Assembly: GCF_009754945.1 (NCBI RefSeq)
Contig: NZ_WPIN01000002.1
Span: 372,001 to 436,000, forward strand
Reading direction: 5' to 3'
Source: Spirosoma arboris
Lineage (GTDB): Bacteria; Bacteroidota; Bacteroidia; Cytophagales; Spirosomataceae
Length of the DNA: 64,000 bases
Shown here: positions 1 through 9,491 of the stretch, piece after piece
Layout of the letters: every line of letters starts with the position of its first letter
How positions within the stretch are numbered: the first letter of the stretch is position 1
Made by a program: the position numbers and the translations under genes
The notes under the pieces: generated by a model
Databases searched by the model: none
The model's input: the letters and a program-made list of their open reading frames with translations, nothing else
Told to the model about the DNA's origin: nothing

Positions 1-1
1 C

Positions 2-154
<153 letters not shown>

Positions 155-156
155 AA

Positions 157-231
157 ATGTATGATGTATGATATAGGATATATGCTGCTTGTTCAAGCTA
201 TATCTTATATCATACATCCTATATCATACAT
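157..231. repeat. Inverted repeat, ATGTATGATATA family
   Basis: Arms 163-182 and 199-218 pair at 19 of 20 positions. The loop (183-198) holds a small GCTT/AAGC hairpin, and the outer flanks (157-162, 219-231) repeat the same ATGTAT/ATACAT words. It fills the gap between the thiolase stop codon and the next start codon at 235. Related words occur at 58628-58654 and 59066-59092 around another gene. Confidence 0.8.
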
Positions 232-234
232 CTA

Positions 235-2388
235 ATGATCACTTACACTCTCGACCAAGACATAGCCATCATCTCGTGGGAGATGACGTCGGCGCCCATG
301 AACGTCCTTAACGACGAATCCATTCCTCAATTTGAAGCGGCTTTACAACAGGCTTTTGCAGATGATTCGGTGAAAGGGCTGATTATTACCTCGGCCAAAC
401 CTGAGTTTGTGGCCGGTGCCGATCTGAAAATGATTCTGCGTAACAACGACAAAGATCCCGCCGAGATGCTAAAAGTTTCGTCGGAGTTGAACCGTATATT
501 TCGCAGCATTGAAACATCGGGGAAGCCAACCGTTGCAGCTATTAACGGAACGGCTCTCGGCGGCGGTTACGAAATCTGCCTGGCCTGCCATCATCGGGTA
601 GCCCTCAATAATCCAAAGACCGTCATTGGTCTGGTTGAAGTCACTATCGGTCTGTTGCCAGGCGCAGGCGGTACTCAGCGATTACCCCGCATGATTGGCA
701 TTCAGACCGCCTTACCGCTGATTCTGGAAGGCAAGAAAGTGAGCGTTCAGGAAGCGAAGAGTCTGGGGATGATCGACGATATTGCCGATAGCCCCGCCGA
801 GATGATGGACAAAGCCCGTGCCTGGATAGCCGCTAATCCGAAGCCACTCAAGCCGTGGGATGAGGTAGATCGGAAAACCGGAAAAATTGTTGGTAAGGAT
901 AATTTCAAGGTTCCGGGTGGCAACATTCAGAGTGTTGTCGGAGCGCAAACGTTCGGGGCTGGAACGGCGATGCTGATGGATAAAACCAAAGGTAACTACC
1001 CCGCTCCGCTCGAAATTATGGCGTGTGTCTACGAAGGCTTGCAGGTCAATATTGATCGGGGTCTCGTTATCGAAGCCAGACACTTTGTGAAAGTAGCGAC
1101 CTCAAAAGTGGCCAAAAATCTGATCCAGACTATGTTTCTGGGAATGAATGAAGCCAACAAAGGTGCCAGCCGGCCAAAAGATCAACCTAAAACCGACGTG
1201 AAGAAACTCGGTATTCTGGGTGCGGGCTTAATGGGTGCGGGCATTGCCTATGTGTCAGCACAGGCGGGTATTGAGGTTGTTCTGAAAGATGTATCGGTCG
1301 AAGCAGCCGAAAAAGGAAAAGACTACTCCCGGCAGTTGCTTCAAAAAGGCGTTGAGAGGGGCAAATTTGATCCTGGTAAAGTAGACGGGATTCTTAACCT
1401 AATCAAACCAACAGCTACCGCTAAGGATTTGCAGGATTGCGACCTGATTATCGAAGCCGTTTTTGAAAATCGCGAGCTAAAAGCGCAGGTAACGAAAGAA
1501 GCCGAGCCCATGCTGGCCACCGATGGATTAAGTGTTTTCGGTTCTAACACTTCTACCCTACCCATCAGCGGGCTGGCGCAGGCATCGGCCAAACCCGAAA
1601 ACTTTATCGGTATTCACTTCTTCTCTCCCGTCGATAAGATGATGCTGGTAGAGATCATTATGGGCAAACAAACGTCGGATTATGCGCTGGCTGTGGCCAT
1701 TGATTTTACCCGCAAGATTCGCAAAACGCCTATTGTAGTCAACGACTCGCGCGGATTCTACACCTCGCGCTGTTTTGGCACGTACTCAGCCGAAGGGATG
1801 GAATTACTGAAAGACGGCGTGAATCCTATTCTGATTGAAAATGGCGGAAAAGACGCCGGAATGCCAGTTGGTCCATTGGCCGTAACCGACGAGGTAGCGT
1901 TGGATTTAGTCTATAAAATTGCGGGACAGGGCATTAAAGATGGAGCCATTCGCGAAGACGACACTAGCTATCAAGTCGCCAAACAATTCGTGGATCTCGG
2001 ACGATTGGGTAAGAAATCGAAAGCGGGTTTCTACGACTACGCTGAGGACCGAAGTAAGAAACTCTGGCCAGGTTTACAGGATCTCTTTCCCCAGGCGACT
2101 CAACAACCCTCACTCGATGAAGTAAAAACGCGCTTGCTCTACCGGCAGGCCATTGAAGCCGTTCGATGTTTTGAGGAGAACGTTGTACGTACAAAACTAG
2201 ACGCGGACCTCGGCTCTATTCTGGCCTGGGGATTTCCTGCCTACACGGGTGGAGCTTTATCGTTCGTGGATTTCGTTGGCCTCGAAACCTTCATCAACAC
2301 CTGTGACCGACTCGCTGATACCTACGGCGAACGCTTCCGCCCAACGGAGAAACTGCGGGAACAGGCTAATAAAAAGGAGTTGGCTTAG
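235..2388 (+). CDS. fadJ: 3-hydroxyacyl-CoA dehydrogenase / enoyl-CoA hydratase (FadJ-type)
   Basis: Bifunctional beta-oxidation enzyme of 717 residues, the usual length of the family. The N-terminal crotonase domain (about 1-190) has the oxyanion-hole stretch GTALGGGYE (105-113) and the two expected catalytic glutamates at 113 and 135. The second half is an NAD-dependent dehydrogenase: the Rossmann loop GILGAGLMGAG is at 326-336 and the catalytic His is at 461 in HFFSPV. It hydrates enoyl-CoA and oxidises the 3-hydroxyacyl-CoA product, feeding the thiolase encoded just upstream, probably in one operon. The start ATG comes three bases after an inverted repeat and no Shine-Dalgarno sequence is visible. 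FadJ rather than FadB is inferred from general similarity only. Confidence 0.93.
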   Translation: MITYTLDQDIAIISWEMTSAPMNVLNDESIPQFEAALQQAFADDSVKGLIITSAKPEFVAGADLKMILRNNDKDPAEMLKVSSELNRIFRSIETSGKPTVAAINGTALGGGYEICLACHHRVALNNPKTVIGLVEVTIGLLPGAGGTQRLPRMIGIQTALPLILEGKKVSVQEAKSLGMIDDIADSPAEMMDKARAWIAANPKPLKPWDEVDRKTGKIVGKDNFKVPGGNIQSVVGAQTFGAGTAMLMDKTKGNYPAPLEIMACVYEGLQVNIDRGLVIEARHFVKVATSKVAKNLIQTMFLGMNEANKGASRPKDQPKTDVKKLGILGAGLMGAGIAYVSAQAGIEVVLKDVSVEAAEKGKDYSRQLLQKGVERGKFDPGKVDGILNLIKPTATAKDLQDCDLIIEAVFENRELKAQVTKEAEPMLATDGLSVFGSNTSTLPISGLAQASAKPENFIGIHFFSPVDKMMLVEIIMGKQTSDYALAVAIDFTRKIRKTPIVVNDSRGFYTSRCFGTYSAEGMELLKDGVNPILIENGGKDAGMPVGPLAVTDEVALDLVYKIAGQGIKDGAIREDDTSYQVAKQFVDLGRLGKKSKAGFYDYAEDRSKKLWPGLQDLFPQATQQPSLDEVKTRLLYRQAIEAVRCFEENVVRTKLDADLGSILAWGFPAYTGGALSFVDFVGLETFINTCDRLADTYGERFRPTEKLREQANKKELA

Positions 2389-2404
2389 GGTATTCTTGGT
2401 GTGA

Positions 2405-2504
2405 TGTCAGTTTCTTAAAACTGACAGGTGAGGTTTCTCAAAACCTTTATTTCTATTTAAGTAGGTTTTGAGAAACCTTATTTGTCGGATTTAAGAATCC
2501 GACA
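2405..2504. repeat. Three-hairpin inverted-repeat element
   Basis: Three hairpins in a row. 2405-2426 has a 9-bp stem with loop CTTA. 2431-2446 pairs perfectly (16 bp) with 2463-2478. 2483-2504 has a 9-bp stem with loop TAAG. The outer two are inverted relatives of each other that differ at several bases, yet each keeps its own stem. The element lies between convergent genes and overlaps the last codons and the stop codon (2491-2493) of the AraC gene. It may also terminate both transcripts. Confidence 0.8.
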
Positions 2505-3528
2505 CCACGAAGCCTGATAGATGCTCTTTCTGATAACTCACGGGTGTGGTTCCTGTCCACCGACGGAAAGCCCTATTGAAGGCACTTAACTCATTGTATC
2601 CTAAGATACACGACACTTCTTTTATGGGATATTGGCCTGCCTGCAGGTAATGTAACGCTAAGGATTTCCGAATTGAATCGGTTAGTTGCTGATACGTCAC
2701 ACCTTCTTCCTGCAACTTTCGTTGCAAACTGCGACTGCTCACATTCAGATTAGACGCAATGGCATCGAGAGTAGGAACGCCCAGATACGCATTGGCCAGG
2801 AGGAAATTGTTAATCCGCTCACGTAACGATTTCGCATTGCTGTAAGCTTCATCCAACACGCTTACTTTCCGCAACAACACTGCCTGTAAGTCATAATCAG
2901 CGGCCAGAATAGGCTCGTCCCAGTATCGACCGTCGAATTCCATCACATAATCCGTGGCATTCTGAATAGAAGAACAGCGCAATACGCGCTCATATTCAGG
3001 CAGGTTTATGGGTTCTATCGGAATTCTCACGGTTGTAGGTTGTATTTTTTGCAGAATAAGACCGTCAGCCTCGTGCAAGGTAAATGCCATAAAAAAGTCC
3101 ATCATCTGACGAAATATCAGCGGTGACCCGTTCCGGCTCGCGGTAGCAGGAATGAATTGAATGGTGAAGGTTTGTCCGCTACGGTTCACCTCCATCGTTA
3201 ACACATCTGTAATCAAATGGGAAAAAGCCGCAGCATGGGTCAGTGCCTCGCCAATGGTGCGACTATGCCGAATCAGCTCCCCCACAACACCCAGTGCAGC
3301 CACTTGCAATGACTCACCAAAATGAAGGCCGAATAAAGAATCATGGCTTAATTCGGTCGCGTTCAGCCATAGTGCGTTGATTTGTTGCGTTGTCAGGCCA
3401 GGGCTCGACTCGCTCTTCAGTTCCGCCAACTCGACTCCCGAAAGGCTACATAATTGCGCCAGATCAGTATTTTTCTGGACAGCATAGGCCAGTAAATTCA
3501 ATGCCAAGCGTTTCTGATAGTCTTGCAT
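2491..3528 (-). CDS. AraC-family transcriptional regulator
   Basis: A 345-residue regulator. Residues of about 20-200 resemble the arabinose-binding-like sensor domain typical of OruR/ArgR-type AraC proteins. The C-terminal 100 residues form the double helix-turn-helix; recognisable parts are LDAIASNLNVSSRSLQRKL and the second-helix signature around GYNELSAFNRAFRRWTG. The effector and targets are unknown; the upstream neighbour is a TonB-dependent receptor gene in the same orientation. A TAGCTTTG box (3540-3533 on this strand) lies only five bases before the ATG, which suggests a very short or absent leader. The last residues (VSDS) and the stop codon lie within an inverted-repeat element. 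Confidence 0.9.
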   Translation of the reverse strand: MQDYQKRLALNLLAYAVQKNTDLAQLCSLSGVELAELKSESSPGLTTQQINALWLNATELSHDSLFGLHFGESLQVAALGVVGELIRHSRTIGEALTHAAAFSHLITDVLTMEVNRSGQTFTIQFIPATASRNGSPLIFRQMMDFFMAFTLHEADGLILQKIQPTTVRIPIEPINLPEYERVLRCSSIQNATDYVMEFDGRYWDEPILAADYDLQAVLLRKVSVLDEAYSNAKSLRERINNFLLANAYLGVPTLDAIASNLNVSSRSLQRKLQEEGVTYQQLTDSIRKSLALHYLQAGQYPIKEVSCILGYNELSAFNRAFRRWTGTTPVSYQKEHLSGFVVSDS

Positions 3529-3532
3529 AAGG

Positions 3533-3540
3533 CAAAGCTA
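3533..3540 (-). promoter_or_regulatory. Bacteroidota -7 promoter box (TAGCTTTG)
   Basis: Exact match to the TAnnTTTG -7 element known for Bacteroidota sigma-ABfr promoters, on the minus strand. It ends five bases before the AraC-family start codon, so transcription would begin at or next to the ATG. I see no clear -33 element. Confidence 0.45.
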
Positions 3541-3617
3541 CAGAAATAGAGATCGTCGTTTTTCTCCTGGCGTGAAATGGTAATAGGTTGGCGTGTAAAA
3601 CGTGCTGTCGCGAGTAT

Positions 3618-6353
3618 TTAAACCCCAAACTTCCGAAGGTTATAAACAAAGCTCACCAGAAAGTAGCGCGTTAATACCCGACTTTGTATGTCTTCTACAT
3701 ACGAGTCTCCCGTATTCCGTATTACGCTCCGGTTCTGATTCAGCAAATCGAACGCCTGCACGCGGAATTCGCCCTGTTTTGCTTTCAGAAATTGCCAGGC
3801 GAGAGCCGCATTCCAGAGGGTAAACTGCTGATTGTATCCTGCCGCCCTGCCCGTTGTCGCGGTATAAGTCAAATCGCTGGTGAGTACGAAATTGAACGGA
3901 AGCTGCCAGTGTAGGTCAGCGGTTGCGTATTGCGACCAGAAAGCGGTATTCTGCTTTGACAAGAGCGAGTACGTGGCCGTCTGGTAACTAACCGTGCCGC
4001 TAATGCCGTAATCTAACTTGCCATTATAAGCTGATTGCAACCGAAATCCCTGCCCTAGGATGACATTTCTGGCTTCGTTTGTCTGGTCGTTGATCAGGCT
4101 AATGGCCCGACTAAAACTGGCATTCGTTATCAAGCTTATACCCAGTTTGGTTGGCTGAAGCGTTCGGCCGATTGACAGCGATCCATTTGCCGACAAATAC
4201 CCGCCAGTGTTAATCGGTTGAGTCGTTTGTGCGCCAGCGCTGTTGACAATTGTCGTTGTGCTGATGCGGTTATCGCTCTGATTTAGACTGGCAAACACGA
4301 ACAGGCTTTTGTTTCCTGTCCCGCTGGAGCCGTTGTAGGTAAGCGTAACAGTATTGTAATATTCTGGCCGAAGCGCAGGATTCCCAAGTCGGATATTGAG
4401 CGGGTTGGTGTTGTCCACAACCGGTTGCAACTGCGTTACCGATGGCGGACTCAGCCTTGTTCGGTATTGAATTCGAAGACTACGGTTCCTCGAAAACGTA
4501 TAATTGAAAAGGGCATTAGGAAGCACATTCAGGTATCGGCGACTCATACTTGTATCGACAGAACGATTATCGACCTCTAATTGAGCCTGTTGTAAATCGA
4601 AACCCAGCGCGTAGCTATACCGCAATCGGCGGGTTTGAAGCGTTGTACCCACACGGTGCGTCGCGAAAAGGCTACCAAAATTGTTGCTTAGGCTTGCATT
4701 CGGGCGGTCGTATTGGCCTGTTGCTTCATTGGCGTCGACTACATCTCGCTCGGCTCGGTTGCGATTGGTGGCGTAGGCATACCTAACTTCCAACTTTTGA
4801 GTGAGTGACAGTGGGTCCGTAAATGAGAATGTCAAGGTATTCTGAAGCGAGTAGCTATCCTGCCGATTACGTTGGTTGAGCCGGGTTGTACTCAGTGGAT
4901 TTATTCCGGTTGAATCATAAAATAGATTGGTCGACTGGTTGAGTGCATTCGTCAAACCGGTTGTCAGCACTGAATTTAGATTCACAGAAAGCGTTCGTCC
5001 TTCCTTACGAAATTTCCGCATGAGCAGCAGATTATTATAGCCGTTGAGTCCATCGCCGGTTGAGCCGTAGCGGGTATCGCCATCGTTGAGCGACTGACCC
5101 GTTGGCAAATACGATCGGCTGGTTATTCGACTATCGTAGCCAGTAGTTTGCCAGGAAACGTTTGGTGTTATACGCAGACTTGTGAGTGAATCAAGCTGCC
5201 AGTCGAGTCGCCCATTGAAGCGATGGTTTGTCTGGCGATTTTGCGAATAACTATGCAGATCGGTCAGGAACGACCGATCTGGTAGTACATTCTCACGTCG
5301 GCTCTGTTGATCGGTAGTGGTGATGGCCTGATTCAAAAAATAACTCGACGATAATTCAGCACGTTTGCCCAGTTTATCCCGGTAATTTAGACCACCCGCT
5401 TTTACTTCAATGATGTTCGTAGGCGATTGATTCACTGTGGGTTCTGGGCCGCTCGGCCCACCAACACTCACAGGTCCACCCACGCCACCGCCTAACGTAA
5501 AGTTCTGTTGATTAAGGTTATTGGCTTGCCCAATAAGGGAAAGTTGACGACCATTGTTGAAGCGATTCACGTTCAGGCGCCCCTGATAGCGCGCATCAGT
5601 ACCAACCCCTACTGAATTCTGTCCGAAATAGCCTTTCTGCTTGTTTCGCTTAATCGTGAGATTAATCGTGCGTTCGCGGTTACCGTCGTCGATACCCGAA
5701 AACTGCGACTGATCCGACGACTGATCATAGAGTTGGACCTTATCAATAATGTCGGCGGGGAGATTGCGGGTCGCCATCTTGGGATCATTACCGAAAAAGG
5801 GTTTTCCATTCACTAATACTCGGCTAACTGCCTGTCCCTGCGCTTTTATCGTACCATCCCGCGCCACTTCTACACCGGGCAATTTGCGAAGCAATTCCTC
5901 CACCTGCGCATTGGGTTGGGTTTTAAATGAGTTGGCATTAAACTCCACCGTATCCCCCTTGACTGCAATGGGAGCCCGTTCTTGCTTAACAACCACTTCG
6001 TTGAGCGTATTGGCCTGCTCGGTCATTCGCAATACGCCAACATCAACGGGTGTCTCACGCCCAACTGTCACCCAGAAAGAAGCATTTCGATAGCCCAGAA
6101 ACGTCACCAAAAGTCGGAATCGGCCCGTACCTACATTACGTAGCCGAAACTGACCATCCCCGTTTGTGATCGTGGCATCGATATAAGCTGAATCTTTATC
6201 GGTGATTAACGAAACGGAAGCCAGTCGCAGCGGTTTGCCACTCACCGAATCGATCACGGAACCTATGATTTCGGCTTTTCCTGCCACCTTTTGGGCAAGC
6301 AAAGGTCTGCTTCCGGCTAATAGCAGGAGGATAAAAAGAGAGAAGAATTTCAT
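3618..6353 (-). CDS. TonB-dependent receptor-like outer-membrane beta-barrel protein
   Basis: A 911-residue exported protein. It has a signal peptide ending at ...SRPLLAQ (about residue 21), a carboxypeptidase-regulatory-like beta-sandwich (about 27-110), a TonB plug-like domain (about 125-235, with VNGKPFFGNDPKMATRNLP and IDKVQLYDQSSDQSQFSG), then a long aromatic-rich barrel to the C terminus, the pattern of the OMP_b-brl_3 group. It probably sits in the outer membrane; whether it imports a ligand is unknown. The GLPGLI gene starts just upstream in the same direction, a common partnership in this phylum, and a two-component system is divergent beyond it. No SusD partner is present, so polysaccharide uptake is not indicated. 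Confidence 0.9.
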   Translation of the reverse strand: MKFFSLFILLLLAGSRPLLAQKVAGKAEIIGSVIDSVSGKPLRLASVSLITDKDSAYIDATITNGDGQFRLRNVGTGRFRLLVTFLGYRNASFWVTVGRETPVDVGVLRMTEQANTLNEVVVKQERAPIAVKGDTVEFNANSFKTQPNAQVEELLRKLPGVEVARDGTIKAQGQAVSRVLVNGKPFFGNDPKMATRNLPADIIDKVQLYDQSSDQSQFSGIDDGNRERTINLTIKRNKQKGYFGQNSVGVGTDARYQGRLNVNRFNNGRQLSLIGQANNLNQQNFTLGGGVGGPVSVGGPSGPEPTVNQSPTNIIEVKAGGLNYRDKLGKRAELSSSYFLNQAITTTDQQSRRENVLPDRSFLTDLHSYSQNRQTNHRFNGRLDWQLDSLTSLRITPNVSWQTTGYDSRITSRSYLPTGQSLNDGDTRYGSTGDGLNGYNNLLLMRKFRKEGRTLSVNLNSVLTTGLTNALNQSTNLFYDSTGINPLSTTRLNQRNRQDSYSLQNTLTFSFTDPLSLTQKLEVRYAYATNRNRAERDVVDANEATGQYDRPNASLSNNFGSLFATHRVGTTLQTRRLRYSYALGFDLQQAQLEVDNRSVDTSMSRRYLNVLPNALFNYTFSRNRSLRIQYRTRLSPPSVTQLQPVVDNTNPLNIRLGNPALRPEYYNTVTLTYNGSSGTGNKSLFVFASLNQSDNRISTTTIVNSAGAQTTQPINTGGYLSANGSLSIGRTLQPTKLGISLITNASFSRAISLINDQTNEARNVILGQGFRLQSAYNGKLDYGISGTVSYQTATYSLLSKQNTAFWSQYATADLHWQLPFNFVLTSDLTYTATTGRAAGYNQQFTLWNAALAWQFLKAKQGEFRVQAFDLLNQNRSVIRNTGDSYVEDIQSRVLTRYFLVSFVYNLRKFGV

Positions 6354-6381
6354 GTTGTATTCAGGATATGATAGCGGGCGA

Positions 6382-7173
6382 TCAGGGGCGTTCGCCCATC
6401 ATCATTTGCTGCTGAAAATCAGCCATGGCCTTCTGGCGGAGGTCGTTTAATTGCTCTGGTGTGACGGTTTGAGCCTCTGTAGAAGGCTGAACATCTTTAG
6501 CGCTGATAGCCGACAGATTGACCTTCGTAGCCCGGAATTGCTCACGGCTACTTTCGACCAGCAGTACCACGCCTGCTTCGGGGGTCAGTTCACGAATAGG
6601 GGAATAGGTAATCGGTAACTCGGTCGTGAACCAAACGGTGTAGGTTTCTTTTTTGAACGGTACGGTGGCTTTTCGGCAGGTATAGCCCGCGATTTTTTTG
6701 GTCTGATCGGTCAGTTGCCAATCCGTTGCGCGTTGAATGGGTGCTTCAGCACGATACGCTTTAGCGTCTTTGTCTTTCCCGACAGTCAGCAACGTAACTG
6801 TCTTCTGATTAGTCAGATCAACAAATGTCTTCTCTTCAAATGGAGGGCTAAAATTTGTAGTTCGGGGTACACCACCACCACCACCCGGTCCCATTGCCTG
6901 AATGGTAATACCTGGCCGCCCATCCCGACTTTCTTTGACATAATTATTGGCAAACAGAGCATTCTGACCAAAGGTGCGTGTATCGGGAATATCAGTCGGG
7001 AAGTTAGGATCGCCGGGTTTGACTTGCTCACCGTTGATGATAATTCGTATGCCAGCTGGGTCTACTTTACGAACAACTTCGTAACTGATTTGCCCCGATG
7101 TTTGCGCCAGCATAGGGCGTGCGGCTGCCAGGAGTAGTGAAAGAATGAGGGCTAAAATACTATGCGTTTTCAT
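6382..7173 (-). CDS. GLPGLI-family secreted protein
   Basis: A 264-residue exported protein beginning MKTHSILALILSLLLAAARP, a clear signal peptide cleaved near AQ. The core motif of the GLPGLI family is visible as KKIAGYTCRKATVPFKKE followed by VWFTTELPITYSP; the name-giving GLPGLI segment is degenerate here (LTPEAGVVLLVE). The function of the family is unknown. These genes usually accompany a TonB-dependent receptor, as here: the receptor starts 28 bp downstream. An in-frame ATG nine codons earlier (7200) is possible, but the signal peptide fits the start chosen. A Gly-rich tract (GPGGGGG) lies in the middle. Confidence 0.85.
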   Translation of the reverse strand: MKTHSILALILSLLLAAARPMLAQTSGQISYEVVRKVDPAGIRIIINGEQVKPGDPNFPTDIPDTRTFGQNALFANNYVKESRDGRPGITIQAMGPGGGGGVPRTTNFSPPFEEKTFVDLTNQKTVTLLTVGKDKDAKAYRAEAPIQRATDWQLTDQTKKIAGYTCRKATVPFKKETYTVWFTTELPITYSPIRELTPEAGVVLLVESSREQFRATKVNLSAISAKDVQPSTEAQTVTPEQLNDLRQKAMADFQQQMMMGERP

Positions 7174-7238
7174 AGACAATCGCTTATTTGAGTTGACCAC
7201 TCAAAGGTCAGGCGATGCTTTGTAACGCACTGCTATAT

Positions 7239-7257
7239 AGTGTTAAACAGTGTTAAC
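7239..7257. promoter_or_regulatory. Candidate OmpR-family operator (GTTAA-N5-GTTAA)
   Basis: AGTGTTAA occurs twice with a 10-bp period (7239-7246 and 7249-7256). Tandem half-sites on one face of the helix are what OmpR/CpxR-type regulators bind. It sits between the GLPGLI/receptor unit and the divergent kinase/regulator pair, so it could serve both directions. The match is by pattern only. Confidence 0.45.
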
Positions 7258-7295
7258 GGGTGCGCAAAGGCCACTTTGACAACGTAGATTTGTTC

Positions 7296-8807
7296 ATGAA
7301 CCGGCGCATACGTTCGATTTTCTGGTTAATGACAGCCTGCATTGTGGGCATCAATGCTTTTCAGGGCTATTGGCTCTGGACGACCTACCAGCTCAACCGG
7401 GAGCAATTTGCCCATTCGGTTCAGGATGCGCTGTTTCAGGTATTGGAACATCAACAGGTAGCTGCTGCGAAGCAATTGATGAATAAACGACCATCGGGGA
7501 GTTCGACAACAGAAGCCCGTATGTCGACAGGTTCGAAGACACAAATTATTGTAAGTCGCTTCGATAAACCAGGTGAATCTTCCCATAGAGGAGAGACCCG
7601 AATTTTTATCCAAAGTGACAGCCTGCACGCAACCAAATTGCCCGAGCGACTTGTCGTCACCTACAATGCAGGTCGACCAGCTACGAAATCCGTTTCAGTA
7701 CGCGCCGATACCCTCGCCCGCCGAATCTCTAAGCTGGTTTTGCTCGATTGGGCAGCTGGCGTTGATGTTAACCTCCACAAATTGACATCGGCCTACGAAA
7801 ACGAACTTCGCCGACGCGCGATTGACGCCAATTTTAAGCTCGACACACTTACCATCCGATCGCAACAAACTCAGCAGCAATCCAAGAATAATGTTTTTGT
7901 CGTTCGTAAGCTATCGACACCTCAGTCCAACAAAAACGACAACATTCTGCGAACAATGCCGGAGCCACTGAATCCCGTCAAAAATCTGTTTGTACAGGCT
8001 TCATTTGATACACCAACATTTTACTTACTCCGGCGGATGGGTTGGTTACTAGGCAGTTCTGTATTTTTATTAATCCTGACAACAGGCTGTTTTCTATTTA
8101 TGCTCGCCACGATTCTGCGCCAGAAGAAACTGTCGGAGGTTAAAAACGACTTCATCAATAATATGACGCACGAGCTGAAAACGCCCATTGCAACGGTGAC
8201 GGCAGCCATCGAAGCGCTCCAGAATTTCGGTGCGTTGAACGATCCGAAGAAGACCCAGACTTACCTGACTATTTCGCAAAATAACCTGCAACGACTGTCG
8301 GATCTGGTCGAAAAAGTATTGAATCTGGCCATCGAAGAAAAGCGCGATCTGGTGTTGCACCCCGAACCCACTAAACTCGCTGATCTGGCCAATGATCTGA
8401 TTACCAACCATCAACTTCGGGCCACCAAACCACTTCACGTTACGCTACATATACCAACCGAAACCACTGTTTCGGTCGATCACGTCCATTTTAGTAATGC
8501 CCTAAATAACCTGATCGACAATGCAATAAATTACTCTTATGATCAGGTTGATATTAGTCTTACGTTTCAGCAGAAGGCCAATGATGGCTGGAAGCTGACC
8601 GTAGCCGATAATGGCATAGGTATTCCAAAGGCATATCAGTCTGCGATTTTTGACCGTTTCTTCCGGGTACCAACCGGCGACTTACATCCCGTAAAAGGGT
8701 TCGGTTTGGGGCTGGCCTACGTTCAGCAGGTGATCGAGCGACACGGCGGCCGTATCCGTGTGCACAGCGAACCCGGAAAAGGCAGCGAGTTTATTCTAGA
8801 ATTTTGA
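7296..8807 (+). CDS. Sensor histidine kinase
   Basis: A 503-residue inner-membrane kinase. TM1 is at about 8-28 and TM2 at about 251-273, giving a periplasmic sensor region of about 220 residues without a recognised fold. The HisKA box NNMTHELKTP has its phospho-acceptor His near residue 292. The ATPase domain shows the N box (DNAINYS), the G1 box (VADNGIGIP), the F box (FDRFFRVPTGD) and the G2 box (GFGLGLAYV). A GTG start 12 codons earlier (7260) is possible, but the ATG gives a normal N-in membrane anchor. The stop lies three bases before the response regulator start, so the two are co-translated. It probably controls the divergent GLPGLI/receptor genes or itself. Confidence 0.93.
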   Translation: MNRRIRSIFWLMTACIVGINAFQGYWLWTTYQLNREQFAHSVQDALFQVLEHQQVAAAKQLMNKRPSGSSTTEARMSTGSKTQIIVSRFDKPGESSHRGETRIFIQSDSLHATKLPERLVVTYNAGRPATKSVSVRADTLARRISKLVLLDWAAGVDVNLHKLTSAYENELRRRAIDANFKLDTLTIRSQQTQQQSKNNVFVVRKLSTPQSNKNDNILRTMPEPLNPVKNLFVQASFDTPTFYLLRRMGWLLGSSVFLLILTTGCFLFMLATILRQKKLSEVKNDFINNMTHELKTPIATVTAAIEALQNFGALNDPKKTQTYLTISQNNLQRLSDLVEKVLNLAIEEKRDLVLHPEPTKLADLANDLITNHQLRATKPLHVTLHIPTETTVSVDHVHFSNALNNLIDNAINYSYDQVDISLTFQQKANDGWKLTVADNGIGIPKAYQSAIFDRFFRVPTGDLHPVKGFGLGLAYVQQVIERHGGRIRVHSEPGKGSEFILEF

Positions 8808-8810
8808 GAG

Positions 8811-9488
8811 ATGCCGACCGTTCTACTGATTGAAGATGAACCTGCTCTGGGTATGATCGTTCGCGATAGCCTCGAAGTGCGTGGCTTTACGGTTCTGTAC
8901 GCCAGCGAAGGCAATGAGGGTCTGGCACTATTTCAACAACATCAGCCCGACATTGTGGTAGCCGACGTCATGATGCCCCAAATGGACGGTTTTACATTGG
9001 CAGAACACATTCGTCAGGAGAACGCCGATGTGCCAATTATGTTTCTGACCGCTCGCTCACAAACCGCCGATGTCGTCCGCGGCTTTGAACTGGGCGGCAA
9101 CGATTACCTCAAAAAACCCTTTAGTCTGGATGAGTTAATCGTTCGAATCAATGCACTACTACGCCGGAAATCAGTTCCTCAAACAACACCCACTCCACTA
9201 CTGACCATCGGCCGTTATCAATTCGATCCCTCCAAACAAAAACTCCTGCTGGGTGGTCAGGCCGTACTCCTGTCGCACCGGGAAGCCGAACTGCTCCGAC
9301 GACTTTACGAACAACGCAATCAGGTACTCGAACGCAGTGCCGTGTTAACTGAACTTTGGGGCGACGATTCGTTTTTCAATGGCCGAAGTCTGGATGTGTT
9401 CATTACCAAACTTCGGCGACACCTGCGCGACGACGCACAAATTCAGATTATCAACATTCGGGGTATTGGCTATAAGCTGATTGTTTGA
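8811..9488 (+). CDS. OmpR-family response regulator
   Basis: A 225-residue two-component regulator. The receiver domain has the acidic pocket (IEDEP, residues 7-11), the phospho-acceptor Asp52 (VADVMMPQ), the conserved Thr at 80 (FLTAR) and Lys at 102 (YLKKPF). The C-terminal winged-helix domain (about 130-225) ends in FITKLRRHLRDD...IINIRGIGYKL, the signature of Trans_reg_C. It is the partner of the kinase directly upstream. A tandem GTTAA site upstream of the kinase gene is a plausible target. An inverted repeat starts three bases after its stop codon. Confidence 0.95.
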   Translation: MPTVLLIEDEPALGMIVRDSLEVRGFTVLYASEGNEGLALFQQHQPDIVVADVMMPQMDGFTLAEHIRQENADVPIMFLTARSQTADVVRGFELGGNDYLKKPFSLDELIVRINALLRRKSVPQTTPTPLLTIGRYQFDPSKQKLLLGGQAVLLSHREAELLRRLYEQRNQVLERSAVLTELWGDDSFFNGRSLDVFITKLRRHLRDDAQIQIINIRGIGYKLIV

Positions 9489-9491
9489 AAA

